Made by a program: the position numbers and the translations under genes. Under the pieces are notes generated by a model. That model made no database searches. It saw only the letters and a program-made list of their open reading frames with translations, and was not told the DNA's origin. Positions 55,166 to 64,000 of a stretch of 64,000 nucleotides of DNA are shown piece by piece. The first letter of the stretch is position 1; each line of letters opens with the position of its first letter. The DNA comes from Romboutsia hominis (GTDB taxonomy: Bacteria > Bacillota > Clostridia > Peptostreptococcales > Peptostreptococcaceae), in the NCBI RefSeq assembly GCF_900002575.1, contig NZ_LN650648.1, positions 1,054,001 to 1,118,000 on the forward strand, given 5' to 3'.

Positions 55166-55588
55166 ATGCAAAAAAATAGAATAACACCTAAGGATTATCC
55201 TTTAGCAACTAAGATACCAAATCTTATAAAGACTCCAACAGGTAAAAAACTAGAAGATATAACATTAGAAAGTGTTATGTCACAAGATATAAAGCCTGAA
55301 GATATAAGAATATCTAAAGAAACTTTAGAAATGCAAGCTCAAGTAGCTGAAGGAATGAATAGAAATGCAATAGCAAGAAATTTTAGAAGAGCAGGTGAAC
55401 TTATAAGTGTTCCTGATGAAAGAATATTAGAAATATACAATGCATTAAGACCTTTTAGATCTACAAAAGAAGAATTACTTGAAATAGCTGATGAACTTGA
55501 AAATATTTACAATGCTAAAGTAAATGCAGATTTTATAAGAGAAGCGGCAGAGGTTTATGAAGTTAGAAAAAAACTAAGAATAGAATAA
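55166..55588 (+). CDS. pduE: Glycerol/propanediol dehydratase, small subunit
   Basis: 140 residues: ITPKDYPLATKIPNLIKTPT, KKLEDITLESVMSQDIKPED, then the cobalamin-clamping helix ETLEMQAQVAEGMNRNAIAR and NFRRAGELISVPDERILEIY, typical of DhaE/PduE. The short N-terminus again lacks a targeting peptide. GAAAGGAGA precedes the ATG. With PduC and PduD it forms the alpha2-beta2-gamma2 enzyme. Confidence 0.92.
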   Translation: MQKNRITPKDYPLATKIPNLIKTPTGKKLEDITLESVMSQDIKPEDIRISKETLEMQAQVAEGMNRNAIARNFRRAGELISVPDERILEIYNALRPFRSTKEELLEIADELENIYNAKVNADFIREAAEVYEVRKKLRIE

Positions 55589-55610
55589 TAAATAAAAGGA
55601 TGTAAGCAAA

Positions 55611-57428
55611 ATGAAAATAATAGCAGGTGTAGATATTGGAAATGCTACTACCGAAGTAGCACTTGCAAAAGTTTATGATGATAAAGTAGATTTTATTTCT
55701 AGTAGTATTGTCCCAACTAGTGGAATAAAAGGAACAAAAGAGAATATAAATGGTGTAATTTCATCTTTAAATATTGCTCTTAATAATGCAAAGCTAAAAA
55801 TGGAAGATTTAGATTTAGTAAAAATAAATGAAGCAGCTCCAGTTATAGGAGATGTAGCTATGGAAACTATAACTGAAACTATAATAACTGAATCAACTAT
55901 GATAGGGCATAACCCAGCTACACCTGGTGGAGAAGGTTTAGGTATAGGTAAAACCATAGATATAAGAGATTTAGAAAATTTAGAAGATATAGATTTAAAA
56001 GAAAGTTATATTCCTCTTGTGTTAGAAGATATAAATTTTTTAGAAGCATCATATAGAATAAATTTTGCAGTTGAAAGAGGAATAAATATAACTGGTGCCA
56101 TTGTTCAAAGAGATGATGCAGTATTAATAAATAATAGGTTAGATAAAAAAATACCAATAGTAGATGAAGTAACTCTACTTGAAAAAGTACCTATAGGCAT
56201 GCTATGTGCAGTTGAAGTTGCTATGCAAGGAAAGGTTATAGATAAGTTGTCAAATCCTTATGGAATAGCAACTGTGTTTAATTTAACTTCTGAAGAAACT
56301 AAGATGATTGTTCCTATATCTAGAGCACTTATAGGAAATAGATCTGCAGTAGTTATAAAGACTCCTAAAGGGGATGTTAAGGAGAAAAAAATTCCTGCTG
56401 GTAAGATAATTATCGAAGGGGAAAGAAGAAAAGAAATAGTTGATGTTGACCAAGGTGCTAAGAAGATAATGGATGGAGTTAATTTAAGTTTACCAGTTTG
56501 TGATATAAAAGGTGAAGCTGGAACTAATGCAGGTGGAATGATTGAAAGAGTAAGGCAAGTAATGAGTGAGCTTACTAATCAAAACATATCAGATATAAAG
56601 ATTCAAGATTTATTAGCGGTAGATACATTTACTCCACAAAACGTAAAAGGTGGACTTGCAAAAGAGTTTTCAATGGAAAATGCTGTAGGAATAGCAGTTA
56701 TGGTTAAAGCAGATAAACTCCAAATGCAAATGATAGCAGATGAACTTGAAGAAAAGCTAAAGATAAAAGTAGAAGTTGGTGGAGTAGAAGCTGACGTTGC
56801 TATAAAAGGAGCACTAACAACTCCAGGTACTAGCGTACCTCTTGCAATACTTGATATGGGAGCAGGTTCAACAGATGCTTCTATAATGAATAATAAAGGT
56901 GAAGTTAAATCAATACATTTAGCAGGTGCAGGAAATATGGTAACTATGCTTATAAAATCAGAACTTGGTCTTGAAGATTTTTCAACAGCTGAAGATATAA
57001 AGAAGTATTCTTTAGCAAAGGTAGAATCGCTATTTAATATAAGACATGAAGATGGAAGTGTAGAATTTTTTGAAAAACCACTAGACCCATCAGTTTTTGC
57101 AAAAGTTGTAATTATAAAAGATAATGAACTGATTCCTATAGATGGTCAAAATTCAGTTGAAAAAATAAAAAATATAAGAAGATTAGCTAAAGAAAAAGTG
57201 TTTGTTACTAACTGTCTAAGATCACTTAGTATAGTGTCTCCTACAGGCAATATTAGAGATATTGAATTTGTAGTATTAGTTGGAGGCTCATCCCTAGACT
57301 TTGAAGTACCACAACTTATAACTGATGCACTATCTCACTATGGGGTTGTAGCAGGTAGAGGAAATATAAGAGGAATAGAAGGTCCAAGAAATGCAGTAGC
57401 AACAGGACTTATATTAGCATCTAAATAA
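55611..57428 (+). CDS. pduG: Diol/glycerol dehydratase reactivase, large subunit
   Basis: 605 residues with an ASKHA-fold ATPase: IAGVDIGNATTEVALAKVYD at the start and LAILDMGAGSTDASIMNNKG as phosphate-2 loop. The swivelling domain contains ATPGGEGLGIGKTIDI. It exchanges damaged cobalamin from inactivated dehydratase using ATP, together with the small subunit encoded next. AAGGATGTAAGC precedes the ATG. The length matches DhaF/DdrA. Confidence 0.92.
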   Translation: MKIIAGVDIGNATTEVALAKVYDDKVDFISSSIVPTSGIKGTKENINGVISSLNIALNNAKLKMEDLDLVKINEAAPVIGDVAMETITETIITESTMIGHNPATPGGEGLGIGKTIDIRDLENLEDIDLKESYIPLVLEDINFLEASYRINFAVERGINITGAIVQRDDAVLINNRLDKKIPIVDEVTLLEKVPIGMLCAVEVAMQGKVIDKLSNPYGIATVFNLTSEETKMIVPISRALIGNRSAVVIKTPKGDVKEKKIPAGKIIIEGERRKEIVDVDQGAKKIMDGVNLSLPVCDIKGEAGTNAGGMIERVRQVMSELTNQNISDIKIQDLLAVDTFTPQNVKGGLAKEFSMENAVGIAVMVKADKLQMQMIADELEEKLKIKVEVGGVEADVAIKGALTTPGTSVPLAILDMGAGSTDASIMNNKGEVKSIHLAGAGNMVTMLIKSELGLEDFSTAEDIKKYSLAKVESLFNIRHEDGSVEFFEKPLDPSVFAKVVIIKDNELIPIDGQNSVEKIKNIRRLAKEKVFVTNCLRSLSIVSPTGNIRDIEFVVLVGGSSLDFEVPQLITDALSHYGVVAGRGNIRGIEGPRNAVATGLILASK

Positions 57429-57438
57429 GGAGCAAGCT

Positions 57439-57795
57439 ATGATTATAAAGTGTTATGATTTAGATACACCTAGTATATATGTATATCACTCAGCTGATAC
57501 AGATATAGATGAATTTAAGGAAGTTTTGTGGGGGATAGAAGAAGAAGGAATTCCGTATATAGTAAAACAAATGAAATTTAATAACTGTGAAACTTTAAGC
57601 CATGAAGCATCTTTAAAATCTAGGTTGTCTGTAGGAATTGGTATAAATAAAGAAAAGATAATCTTAACAACTAATAAATTAAAAAAAGATAGACCATTAT
57701 TTTGTATAGATTTTAATCAAGAATTAAGATCATTTAGAAACCTAGGAGCTAACGGAGCAAGATTAGTTAAAGGAATTGAACTTAAGAAAATATAA
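57439..57795 (+). CDS. pduH: Diol/glycerol dehydratase reactivase, small subunit
   Basis: 118 residues with the fold of the dehydratase medium subunit, which it mimics: VLWGIEEEGIPYIVKQMKFN, SLKSRLSVGIGINKEKIILT, then FRNLGANGARLVKGI. Similar to DhaG/PduH. It displaces the medium subunit during cofactor exchange. AAGGAGCAAGC precedes the ATG, 10 bases after pduG. Confidence 0.9.
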   Translation: MIIKCYDLDTPSIYVYHSADTDIDEFKEVLWGIEEEGIPYIVKQMKFNNCETLSHEASLKSRLSVGIGINKEKIILTTNKLKKDRPLFCIDFNQELRSFRNLGANGARLVKGIELKKI

Positions 57796-57809
57796 AGAGG
57801 TGATATTAC

Positions 57810-58244
57810 TTGAAAAAATTAAATGAATATAAAGAATTAAGCTTAGAAATAGTTAAAGAAATGGCTAAAGCAGCAGAAAAAAAAGCTTTAGAAATAAATG
57901 TACCTGTAGTATTTTCAGCAGTTGATAAAGGTGCAAACCTTATGTTAATGCATAGAATGGAAGATGCTTTTATAACAAGTATAGAAATCTCAATAAACAA
58001 AGCATTTACATCTGCTTGTTTAAGACAAGGAACTCATGAGATAAGTGAAGTTGTTCAACCAGGAGAATCTTTATATGGACTTCAACTTACAAACAATGCT
58101 AGGATAGTTCCTTTTGGTGGAGGTCTACCAATTGTAGTAGATGGACAAGTTGTAGGAGCTGTAGGTGTAAGTGGAGGATCAGTAGAAGAAGATAGATTAA
58201 TAGCACAAGCTGCTGTTGATGCTTTTCATAAAGTTAATAGCTAA
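57810..58244 (+). CDS. GlcG/HbpS family protein (PduO C-terminal-like)
   Basis: 144 residues from a TTG at 57810 with AGAGGTGAT. The fold signature is NVPVVFSAVDKGANLMLMHR, then AFITSIEISINKAFTSACLR and GGGLPIVVDGQVVGAVGVSG. Single-domain forms occur in glycolate and diol operons, and the C-terminal domain of PduO is of this type. Haem or cobalamin-related binding has been suggested for the family. Here it may support the dehydratase cofactor, but the adenosyltransferase part of PduO is not encoded in this operon. Confidence 0.85.
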   Translation: MKKLNEYKELSLEIVKEMAKAAEKKALEINVPVVFSAVDKGANLMLMHRMEDAFITSIEISINKAFTSACLRQGTHEISEVVQPGESLYGLQLTNNARIVPFGGGLPIVVDGQVVGAVGVSGGSVEEDRLIAQAAVDAFHKVNS

Positions 58245-58326
58245 TAACATAAGACAAGCAGTTGATATTTGTGAGAATTTATAAGCTAGAATAAATATGG
58301 CTTATGTATCATTATTAGCTAGTATT

Positions 58327-58353
58327 ATCCCCCTTCAGAAATGAGGGGGGAAT
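58327..58353 (+). other. Hairpin between the GlcG-like and facilitator genes
   Basis: TCCCCCTTC / GAGGGGGGA stem without a T run. It lies just before the facilitator ribosome site. It could be a processing or stability element within the operon. Confidence 0.4.
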
Positions 58354-58370
58354 TTAATGGGAGAAATATT

Positions 58371-59078
58371 ATGGATTTAAGATTTTTTGCAGAATTAGTA
58401 GGAACGATGATATTAGTATTACTAGGAGACGGAGTTGTAGCTAATGTAATACTTAAAAAAACAAAAGGTGTAAATGGTGGAATAATATCTATAACAGCTG
58501 GGTGGGCATTTGCAGTTACCATACCAGTATTTATGTTTGGTAATATAAGTGGAGCTCATTTTAATCCAGCAGTAACATTAGCTCTTGCATCTATTGGAAA
58601 GTTTCCGTGGGAAGATGTTCCAATGTATTTAATAGCACAATTTATAGGAGCATTTATAGGAGCTTCATTAGTATTAATTTCTTATTATGATCATTTTAAA
58701 TTAACTGAAGATAAAAGTATTAAATTAGGTGTATTTTGTACAGCTCCAGAAGTTAGAAACTTAAAGTCAAACTTTATAACTGAATTTATAGGAACTTTTA
58801 TATTAATGTTTGCAATATTAGGTATAGGAGCATATCCATTAGCTGAAGGAATAAGTCCGATTGCAGTAGGTATAGTAGTATGGGGCATAGGTTTAAGTTT
58901 AGGAGGACCTACAGGATATGCTATAAATCCAGCTAGAGATTTAGGGCCAAGACTTGCACATTTTATACTACCAGTTCCAAATAAAGGAGATTCTGACTGG
59001 CAATATGCTCCAATACCAGTTATAGCACCTATATGTGGAGCTATAGTTTCAGCATTTATTTACAATATGATATTTTAA
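58371..59078 (+). CDS. glpF: Glycerol facilitator (aquaglyceroporin)
   Basis: 235 residues from the ATG at 58371 with a GGGAGAA site; an earlier in-frame start at 58341 lies in the hairpin. Six membrane helices, with the two NPA boxes HFNPAVTLA and AINPARDLGPRLAH. The aspartate right after the second NPAR marks the glycerol-conducting GlpF branch rather than a water channel. It feeds glycerol to the dehydratase encoded upstream, which is the main argument for glycerol as its substrate. Confidence 0.9.
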   Translation: MDLRFFAELVGTMILVLLGDGVVANVILKKTKGVNGGIISITAGWAFAVTIPVFMFGNISGAHFNPAVTLALASIGKFPWEDVPMYLIAQFIGAFIGASLVLISYYDHFKLTEDKSIKLGVFCTAPEVRNLKSNFITEFIGTFILMFAILGIGAYPLAEGISPIAVGIVVWGIGLSLGGPTGYAINPARDLGPRLAHFILPVPNKGDSDWQYAPIPVIAPICGAIVSAFIYNMIF

Positions 59079-59178
59079 TGTTAAATATATATGTATATAC
59101 TAAAATAAATGTTGCATTAGCAATAAAAATAAACTAAATAATGCTTAATATAACTTTGCAAATAATATTAATTTAAAT

Positions 59179-59228
59179 AAAAGCCATATATAAGTAGAAA
59201 TATATTCATACTTATATATGGCTTTTTA
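59179..59228 (+). terminator. Terminator of the dehydratase operon
   Basis: AAAAGCCATATATAAGTA / TACTTATATATGGCTTTTT perfect stem across a 12-base loop. Confidence 0.85.
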
Positions 59229-59240
59229 TATGAAAATAAC

Positions 59241-59281
59241 AGTGGTACCACTACTACTTAAAACTTATATATATGTGGTAC
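59241..59281. promoter_or_regulatory. Operator-like palindrome upstream of ddl
   Basis: AGTGGTACCACT (59241-59252) is a perfect 12-base palindrome. A half-site GTGGTAC recurs at 59275-59281. They lie about 80-120 bases before the ddl start, in the promoter zone. No binding protein can be named. Confidence 0.3.
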
Positions 59282-59359
59282 TTTAAATAAAGTTCATTTA
59301 ATCATATAATCTTAATATAAACAAGAAAAGAACTAATTGACATATAGGAGATGGATAAA

Positions 59360-60262
59360 ATGATGAAAGTTGGAGTTATAATGGGTGGTGTATCTTCAGA
59401 AAGAGAAATATCACTAAAATCAGGAAGAGGAATACTAGGTAGCATAGATAAAAATAAATATGAAGTAGTAGAAGTAATATTAGATTCAAAACAAGATATA
59501 TTTGAAAAAGCAAAAGGATTAGACTTTGCACTACTTGCATTACATGGAGAATTTGGAGAAGACGGAACAGTTCAAGCAATACTTGAAGCAATGGATATAC
59601 CATACTCAGGATGTGGACCTTTAACTAGTGGTTTATGTATGGATAAAAACATGAGTAAAAAAATATTAAAAGAAGGAAACATACCAACAGCTCCTTGGAC
59701 TACTGTAAAAGACTTAGATAAAATAGATTACGATAAAATAGAAGAAATAGGTTATCCTTTATTTATAAAGCCAAATAGCGGAGGTTCTAGTGTAGCAACA
59801 TTTTTAATAAAAGATAAAAGTGAAATATATGATGCAGTTAAAGAAGTATTAAAGTATGACAAAGAAGCCATGATAGAAAAATATATAAAAGGTGAAGAAT
59901 ACACTTCATTTATATTAAATGGAGAAGTATTCCCTACAATATCTATAAAAACAGAAAATGAATTCTTTGACTATGAAGCTAAATACTCACAAGATGGAAA
60001 AGGTGCAAAAGAAGAAGTAGTATACTTAGATAAAGATTTACAAGAGAAAGTAAATGAAGTTTCTAAAAAATGTTGGGATGCTTTTAATTGTAGAGTTTAT
60101 GTAAGAGTTGATGTTATAATAAGTGAAGGAGTACCTTACGTTTTAGAACTTAATACATTACCAGGAATGACAGCTACTAGCTTAATACCTCAAAGTGCAA
60201 AAGCAAGAGGTATAGAGTATAGTGAGTTAATAGATAAAATAATAGAATATTCACTAGCTTAA
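59360..60262 (+). CDS. ddl: D-alanine-D-alanine ligase
   Basis: 300 residues from the ATG at 59360, 9 bases after ATAGGAG; an ATG at 59351 directly touches that site. It is an ATP-grasp enzyme: KVGVIMGGVSSEREISLKSG, the LHGEFGEDGTVQAILEAMDI loop, YPLFIKPNSGGSSVATFLI, then KYIKGEEYTSFILNGE and VLELNTLPGMTATSLIPQSA. It joins two D-alanines for peptidoglycan precursors in the cytosol. It is a normal D-Ala-D-Ala type as far as I can judge: no D-lactate or D-serine ligase context is present. Confidence 0.93.
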   Translation: MMKVGVIMGGVSSEREISLKSGRGILGSIDKNKYEVVEVILDSKQDIFEKAKGLDFALLALHGEFGEDGTVQAILEAMDIPYSGCGPLTSGLCMDKNMSKKILKEGNIPTAPWTTVKDLDKIDYDKIEEIGYPLFIKPNSGGSSVATFLIKDKSEIYDAVKEVLKYDKEAMIEKYIKGEEYTSFILNGEVFPTISIKTENEFFDYEAKYSQDGKGAKEEVVYLDKDLQEKVNEVSKKCWDAFNCRVYVRVDVIISEGVPYVLELNTLPGMTATSLIPQSAKARGIEYSELIDKIIEYSLA

Positions 60263-60298
60263 AAATTATTAATAAAATTTTATAAATTCTAAAACTAC

Positions 60299-60328
60299 AA
60301 GGAGGAACGAATCGTTCCTCCTATATTT
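60299..60328 (+). terminator. GGAACGAATCGTTCC-family terminator
   Basis: AAGGAGGAACG-AAT-CGTTCCTCCTA after ddl. Confidence 0.85.
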
Positions 60329-60364
60329 GTTATCTAAACAAAAACTAAATAAGGAGAAAAGTAA

Positions 60365-61192
60365 ATGATAGAAATTTTAATAACTAGTCTTGAAAATTTA
60401 TTTGCAGTTTTAGGTACTTTTATAGTTTTTGGCCTTATATTTAATGTAATTCAAACTATAAATGAAAGACTTATAGTATCTACATTTGGATTTAAAGGAC
60501 TAGTAGTTACAGGATATATAGGAACGGTAGTACATGAGTTAAGTCATATGATAATGGCAAAAATATTTAATCATAAAATAGTGGATTTTAAATTATTTAG
60601 ACCTAAAAAAGCACTTTTAGATGGAGTATTTGGATACGTTAAGCACTCTTATAAATCAAATAGTTTGTATCAAAGGGTAGGAGACTTTTTTATAGGAATA
60701 GCACCTATGATATTTGGAACAGCTTTAATATGGTTAATAATGATGGTTTTAACTCCTAATACTTACAATGAACTTATAAACAATATAAATGTTATAGAGT
60801 ATTTAAATAGCCTAAATAATATAGATATAAATAGTATAATAAATATTTTATTAATACAAACAAAAGTAATAATAGACAGTATGTTTTTAACTAAAGATAT
60901 TTTTAGTATTAGTCATATAATAATGCTTATATTAGTTTACTTTATTTCAACTCATATTACATTAAGCAAAAAAGACATACAAGGAAGCTTAAATGGGTTA
61001 GTTATATGCTACATTATATCTATAATTCTAACTATAATTAGTACAATATTTAAAAATGAAAGTATTTTTTTATTAGATTTAATTATAAAATTTAACATAT
61101 ATACAATATCTTTTTTAATGATTGGGCTAATATTTTCACTAGTTACATTAGTTATAACTTTCACTTTAAATAGGATTTTAAATAATTATTAA
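60365..61192 (+). CDS. Membrane protein with HExxH motif, possible M50-like protease
   Basis: 275 residues with about six hydrophobic segments. An HELSH zinc-protease motif (H57-E58, H61) lies in a membrane segment (GYIGTVVHELSHMIMAKIFN). Downstream, FKLFRPKKALLDGVFGYVKH and YQRVGDFFIGIAPMIFG resemble the spacing of site-2 protease-like proteins, which often have a second Asp/Gly motif; here none is clear. The substrate is unknown. AAGGAGAAAAG precedes the ATG. The MocR gene follows after 19 bases, so both may share a transcript. Confidence 0.55.
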   Translation: MIEILITSLENLFAVLGTFIVFGLIFNVIQTINERLIVSTFGFKGLVVTGYIGTVVHELSHMIMAKIFNHKIVDFKLFRPKKALLDGVFGYVKHSYKSNSLYQRVGDFFIGIAPMIFGTALIWLIMMVLTPNTYNELINNINVIEYLNSLNNIDINSIINILLIQTKVIIDSMFLTKDIFSISHIIMLILVYFISTHITLSKKDIQGSLNGLVICYIISIILTIISTIFKNESIFLLDLIIKFNIYTISFLMIGLIFSLVTLVITFTLNRILNNY

Positions 61193-61211
61193 GATAGAGG
61201 TGATATAACAC

Positions 61212-62654
61212 TTGATATTTTCAAATATAGATTTTAATGATGAAGAACCAATATATATACAAATAAAAAATAACATAAAAGATATGATATCAAAGGGAAT
61301 GTTTAATAAAGGAAGCAAATTACCTTCTACTAGAGAGCTTAGCGAAATACTAAATGTAAGTAGAAACTCAGTAATATCTGCTTTTGAAGAATTAAAGGAT
61401 GAAGGAGTTATACACTCTCAAAAAGGAAAAGGAACATTTGTAAGTATATCTAATGTATATAAGGAAAATACTTGGAATATAAATTGGGATGAAAAATATA
61501 ATAAATACGCAAATTTATGCGAAGAACTTGATATAGTAAAAAGTGAAATACCTTGGGAAAAAGATTTAATATCTTTTAAAAGCATATCTCCTCAAGGAGA
61601 ACTATTTGACATTGATGAAATAAAAAAATCATTTTTAAATAGAATAAGCCTTGAAGGTCATAAGCTACTTAACTATGGCTATGCAAAAGGATATCAACCA
61701 CTTATTAACTATTTACTTTCATATATGGAGGATAAGGGCGTTGATACTTCTAACAAAGACATATTAATAACTAATGGATTTACAGAAGGTCTTGATATAA
61801 TACTATCTTCATTTACTAAAAGTGGAGATACTATTATATGTGAAAATCCTACTCATAATACTGCCATAAAGCTTTTTAAGGTTTACGATTTAAATATAGT
61901 AGGAATTGATATGACTGACAATGGAATGGATTTAGAGATTTTAGAAAAAGAGCTTAAAAATAATGATGTTAAGCTTTCATTTGTAGTTCCATCTTATCAC
62001 AATCCAACAGGTATAGTTATGAGACACAAAGAAAGATATGAACTTTATAATCTTATGAAAAAGTATAATGTTCCTATAATTGAAGATGGATTTAATGAAG
62101 AACTACTTCATACAGGTTCTCACATATGTCCAATTGCAGCCCTTGATGGTTCATCTAATGGAGTATTGTATATAGGAAGTTTTTCAAAGGTACTTTTTCC
62201 TGGTATGAGAATAGGTTGGATATTAGCGGATAAGAGTATTATAAATAAATTAGAAAGTGTTAAAAGATGTAAAAATATTCATGTATCTTTTTTAGACCAA
62301 GCTATTTTGTATGATTATTTAAATAATGGCTCTTTTGAAAAGTATATGAAAAAAATAAAAAAGTTCTATAAAGAAAAATATGAATTTGCACTAGAATGTG
62401 TTAAAAAATATATACATACAGATTATATTATGGGTGAAGGGGGACTTCATATATTTTTAAAATTAGATAATATAAATAGTAGAGAATTATTATCTAGATG
62501 TTATGAAAAAGGTGTTATATTTATGTGTGGAGATGTATTCTATATAGATGATAGTGGACATGATACATTAAGACTTGGTTTTTCAAGGCTTGATTTTGAG
62601 GATATTGAAAAAGGAATCAAGATAATTGGTTCTGTTATAGATGAGCTTAGGTAA
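61212..62654 (+). CDS. MocR/PdxR-type GntR-aminotransferase regulator
   Basis: 480 residues from a TTG at 61212 behind AGAGGTGATA. The N-terminal GntR winged helix (PIYIQIKNNIKDMISKGMFN, then KLPSTRELSEILNVSRNSVI and GVIHSQKGKGTFVSI) is fused to a fold-type I aminotransferase domain: GFTEGLDIILSSFTKSGDTI, FVVPSYHNPTGIVM, and the PLP lysine in YIGSFSKVLFPGMRIGWI. Such proteins use bound PLP or a PLP adduct to control vitamin B6 or amino-acid genes. The target here is unknown; the HExxH gene in the same transcript is one possibility. Confidence 0.9.
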   Translation: MIFSNIDFNDEEPIYIQIKNNIKDMISKGMFNKGSKLPSTRELSEILNVSRNSVISAFEELKDEGVIHSQKGKGTFVSISNVYKENTWNINWDEKYNKYANLCEELDIVKSEIPWEKDLISFKSISPQGELFDIDEIKKSFLNRISLEGHKLLNYGYAKGYQPLINYLLSYMEDKGVDTSNKDILITNGFTEGLDIILSSFTKSGDTIICENPTHNTAIKLFKVYDLNIVGIDMTDNGMDLEILEKELKNNDVKLSFVVPSYHNPTGIVMRHKERYELYNLMKKYNVPIIEDGFNEELLHTGSHICPIAALDGSSNGVLYIGSFSKVLFPGMRIGWILADKSIINKLESVKRCKNIHVSFLDQAILYDYLNNGSFEKYMKKIKKFYKEKYEFALECVKKYIHTDYIMGEGGLHIFLKLDNINSRELLSRCYEKGVIFMCGDVFYIDDSGHDTLRLGFSRLDFEDIEKGIKIIGSVIDELR

Positions 62655-62700
62655 TAAAAAAGTGAAATTAAAAAATAAGATATATAAATTATAATTTTAG

Positions 62701-62731
62701 TAAGAGGAACGAATAGTTCCTCTTATTTTTT
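62701..62731 (+). terminator. GGAACG-family terminator variant (GGAACGAATAGTTCC)
   Basis: TAAGAGGAACGAATAGTTCCTCTTA then TTTTT, after the MocR gene. Confidence 0.8.
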
Positions 62732-62861
62732 ACTTTAAAGAAATATTAGATAAATAAGCTATATAGAACACCATCATTTATTATATCTTTATAAACAAGT
62801 AGAATAGCTTATAATTGGTATGGAAAAAATAAAAGAGCAAAGCAATTTTTAAAACATGTAA

Positions 62862-64000
<1,139 letters not shown>

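Noticed and set aside
59241-59281. T-box leader (GGTGGNACC-like string) upstream of ddl
   Set aside because: No specifier stem, no antiterminator/terminator pair, and the string is a simple palindrome.

Overview
The window is very AT-rich DNA with purine-rich Shine-Dalgarno sites, frequent ATA/AGA/TTA codons and many TTG starts. Gene content is that of an anaerobic spore-former of the Clostridia: a SigI/RsgI pair, several VanZ-like proteins, a CD3324-family protein, a manganese catalase, and a B12-dependent glycerol/diol dehydratase. My best guess is Peptostreptococcaceae (the Clostridioides / Paraclostridium / Paeniclostridium group). This is inferred from gene families, not from a marker gene. 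I see no rRNA, tRNA, CRISPR array, integrase or transposase.

Region 1 (1-18.3 kb) is a loosely packed accessory and stress region. It holds a truncated PH-domain gene, GNAT acetyltransferases, two VanZ proteins, a universal stress protein, a VTC-domain/DUF4956 pair, sigI-rsgI, a manganese catalase, a choloylglycine-hydrolase-family enzyme, a lipoprotein S41 peptidase and a YciI protein. It also carries several decayed genes: an XRE regulator, an MBL-fold hydrolase and fragments. Two near-identical DUF2500 genes lie in inverted orientation about 7.4 kb apart. Other repeats include a dispersed AT-rich repeat family and a promoter region with 11-bp-phased tandem repeats.

Region 2 (18.5-42.3 kb) looks like a defence island. 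It opens with an XRE regulator behind a perfect palindrome. Next comes a four-gene operon: an AddA/UvrD-like helicase split by two -1 frame changes, each at an A_AAA_AAG heptamer; an AddB-like protein that keeps the four iron-sulfur cysteines but shows no nuclease motif; a second, shorter UvrD-like helicase; and a 1056-residue protein with three NusA-like (S1 plus KH-like) modules. I do not recognise this combination as a named system, and it is the best candidate here for something undescribed. It is followed by a type I restriction-modification operon (hsdR, a half-size S-like gene, hsdM, hsdS, and an unknown gene with an HEPN-like RxxxxxH motif). After that come an XRE gene with ImmA/IrrE and DUF5655-like remnants, a superoxide dismutase, a MazG-like pyrophosphohydrolase and a phospholipase-D/superfamily II helicase fusion.

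Region 3 (42.3-64 kb) is mostly housekeeping and metabolic. It contains a HIT protein, a YHYH-domain protein, a UvrC N-terminal-like protein with a 3' frame change, a guanine-type purine riboswitch in front of an NCS2 permease, a YdjM-like hydrolase and a SWIM/SNF2 helicase. A glycerol-utilisation cluster follows: a PocR-AraC regulator, then pduCDE-like dehydratase genes, the pduGH-like reactivase, a GlcG/HbpS protein and a glycerol facilitator. The last genes are D-Ala-D-Ala ligase, an HExxH membrane protein, a MocR regulator and a CYP152-type peroxygenase cut by the window end. The dehydratase cluster encodes no microcompartment shell, so the enzyme is probably cytosolic.

A near-identical palindromic terminator (core GGAACGAATCGTTCC) recurs at seven gene ends across the window.
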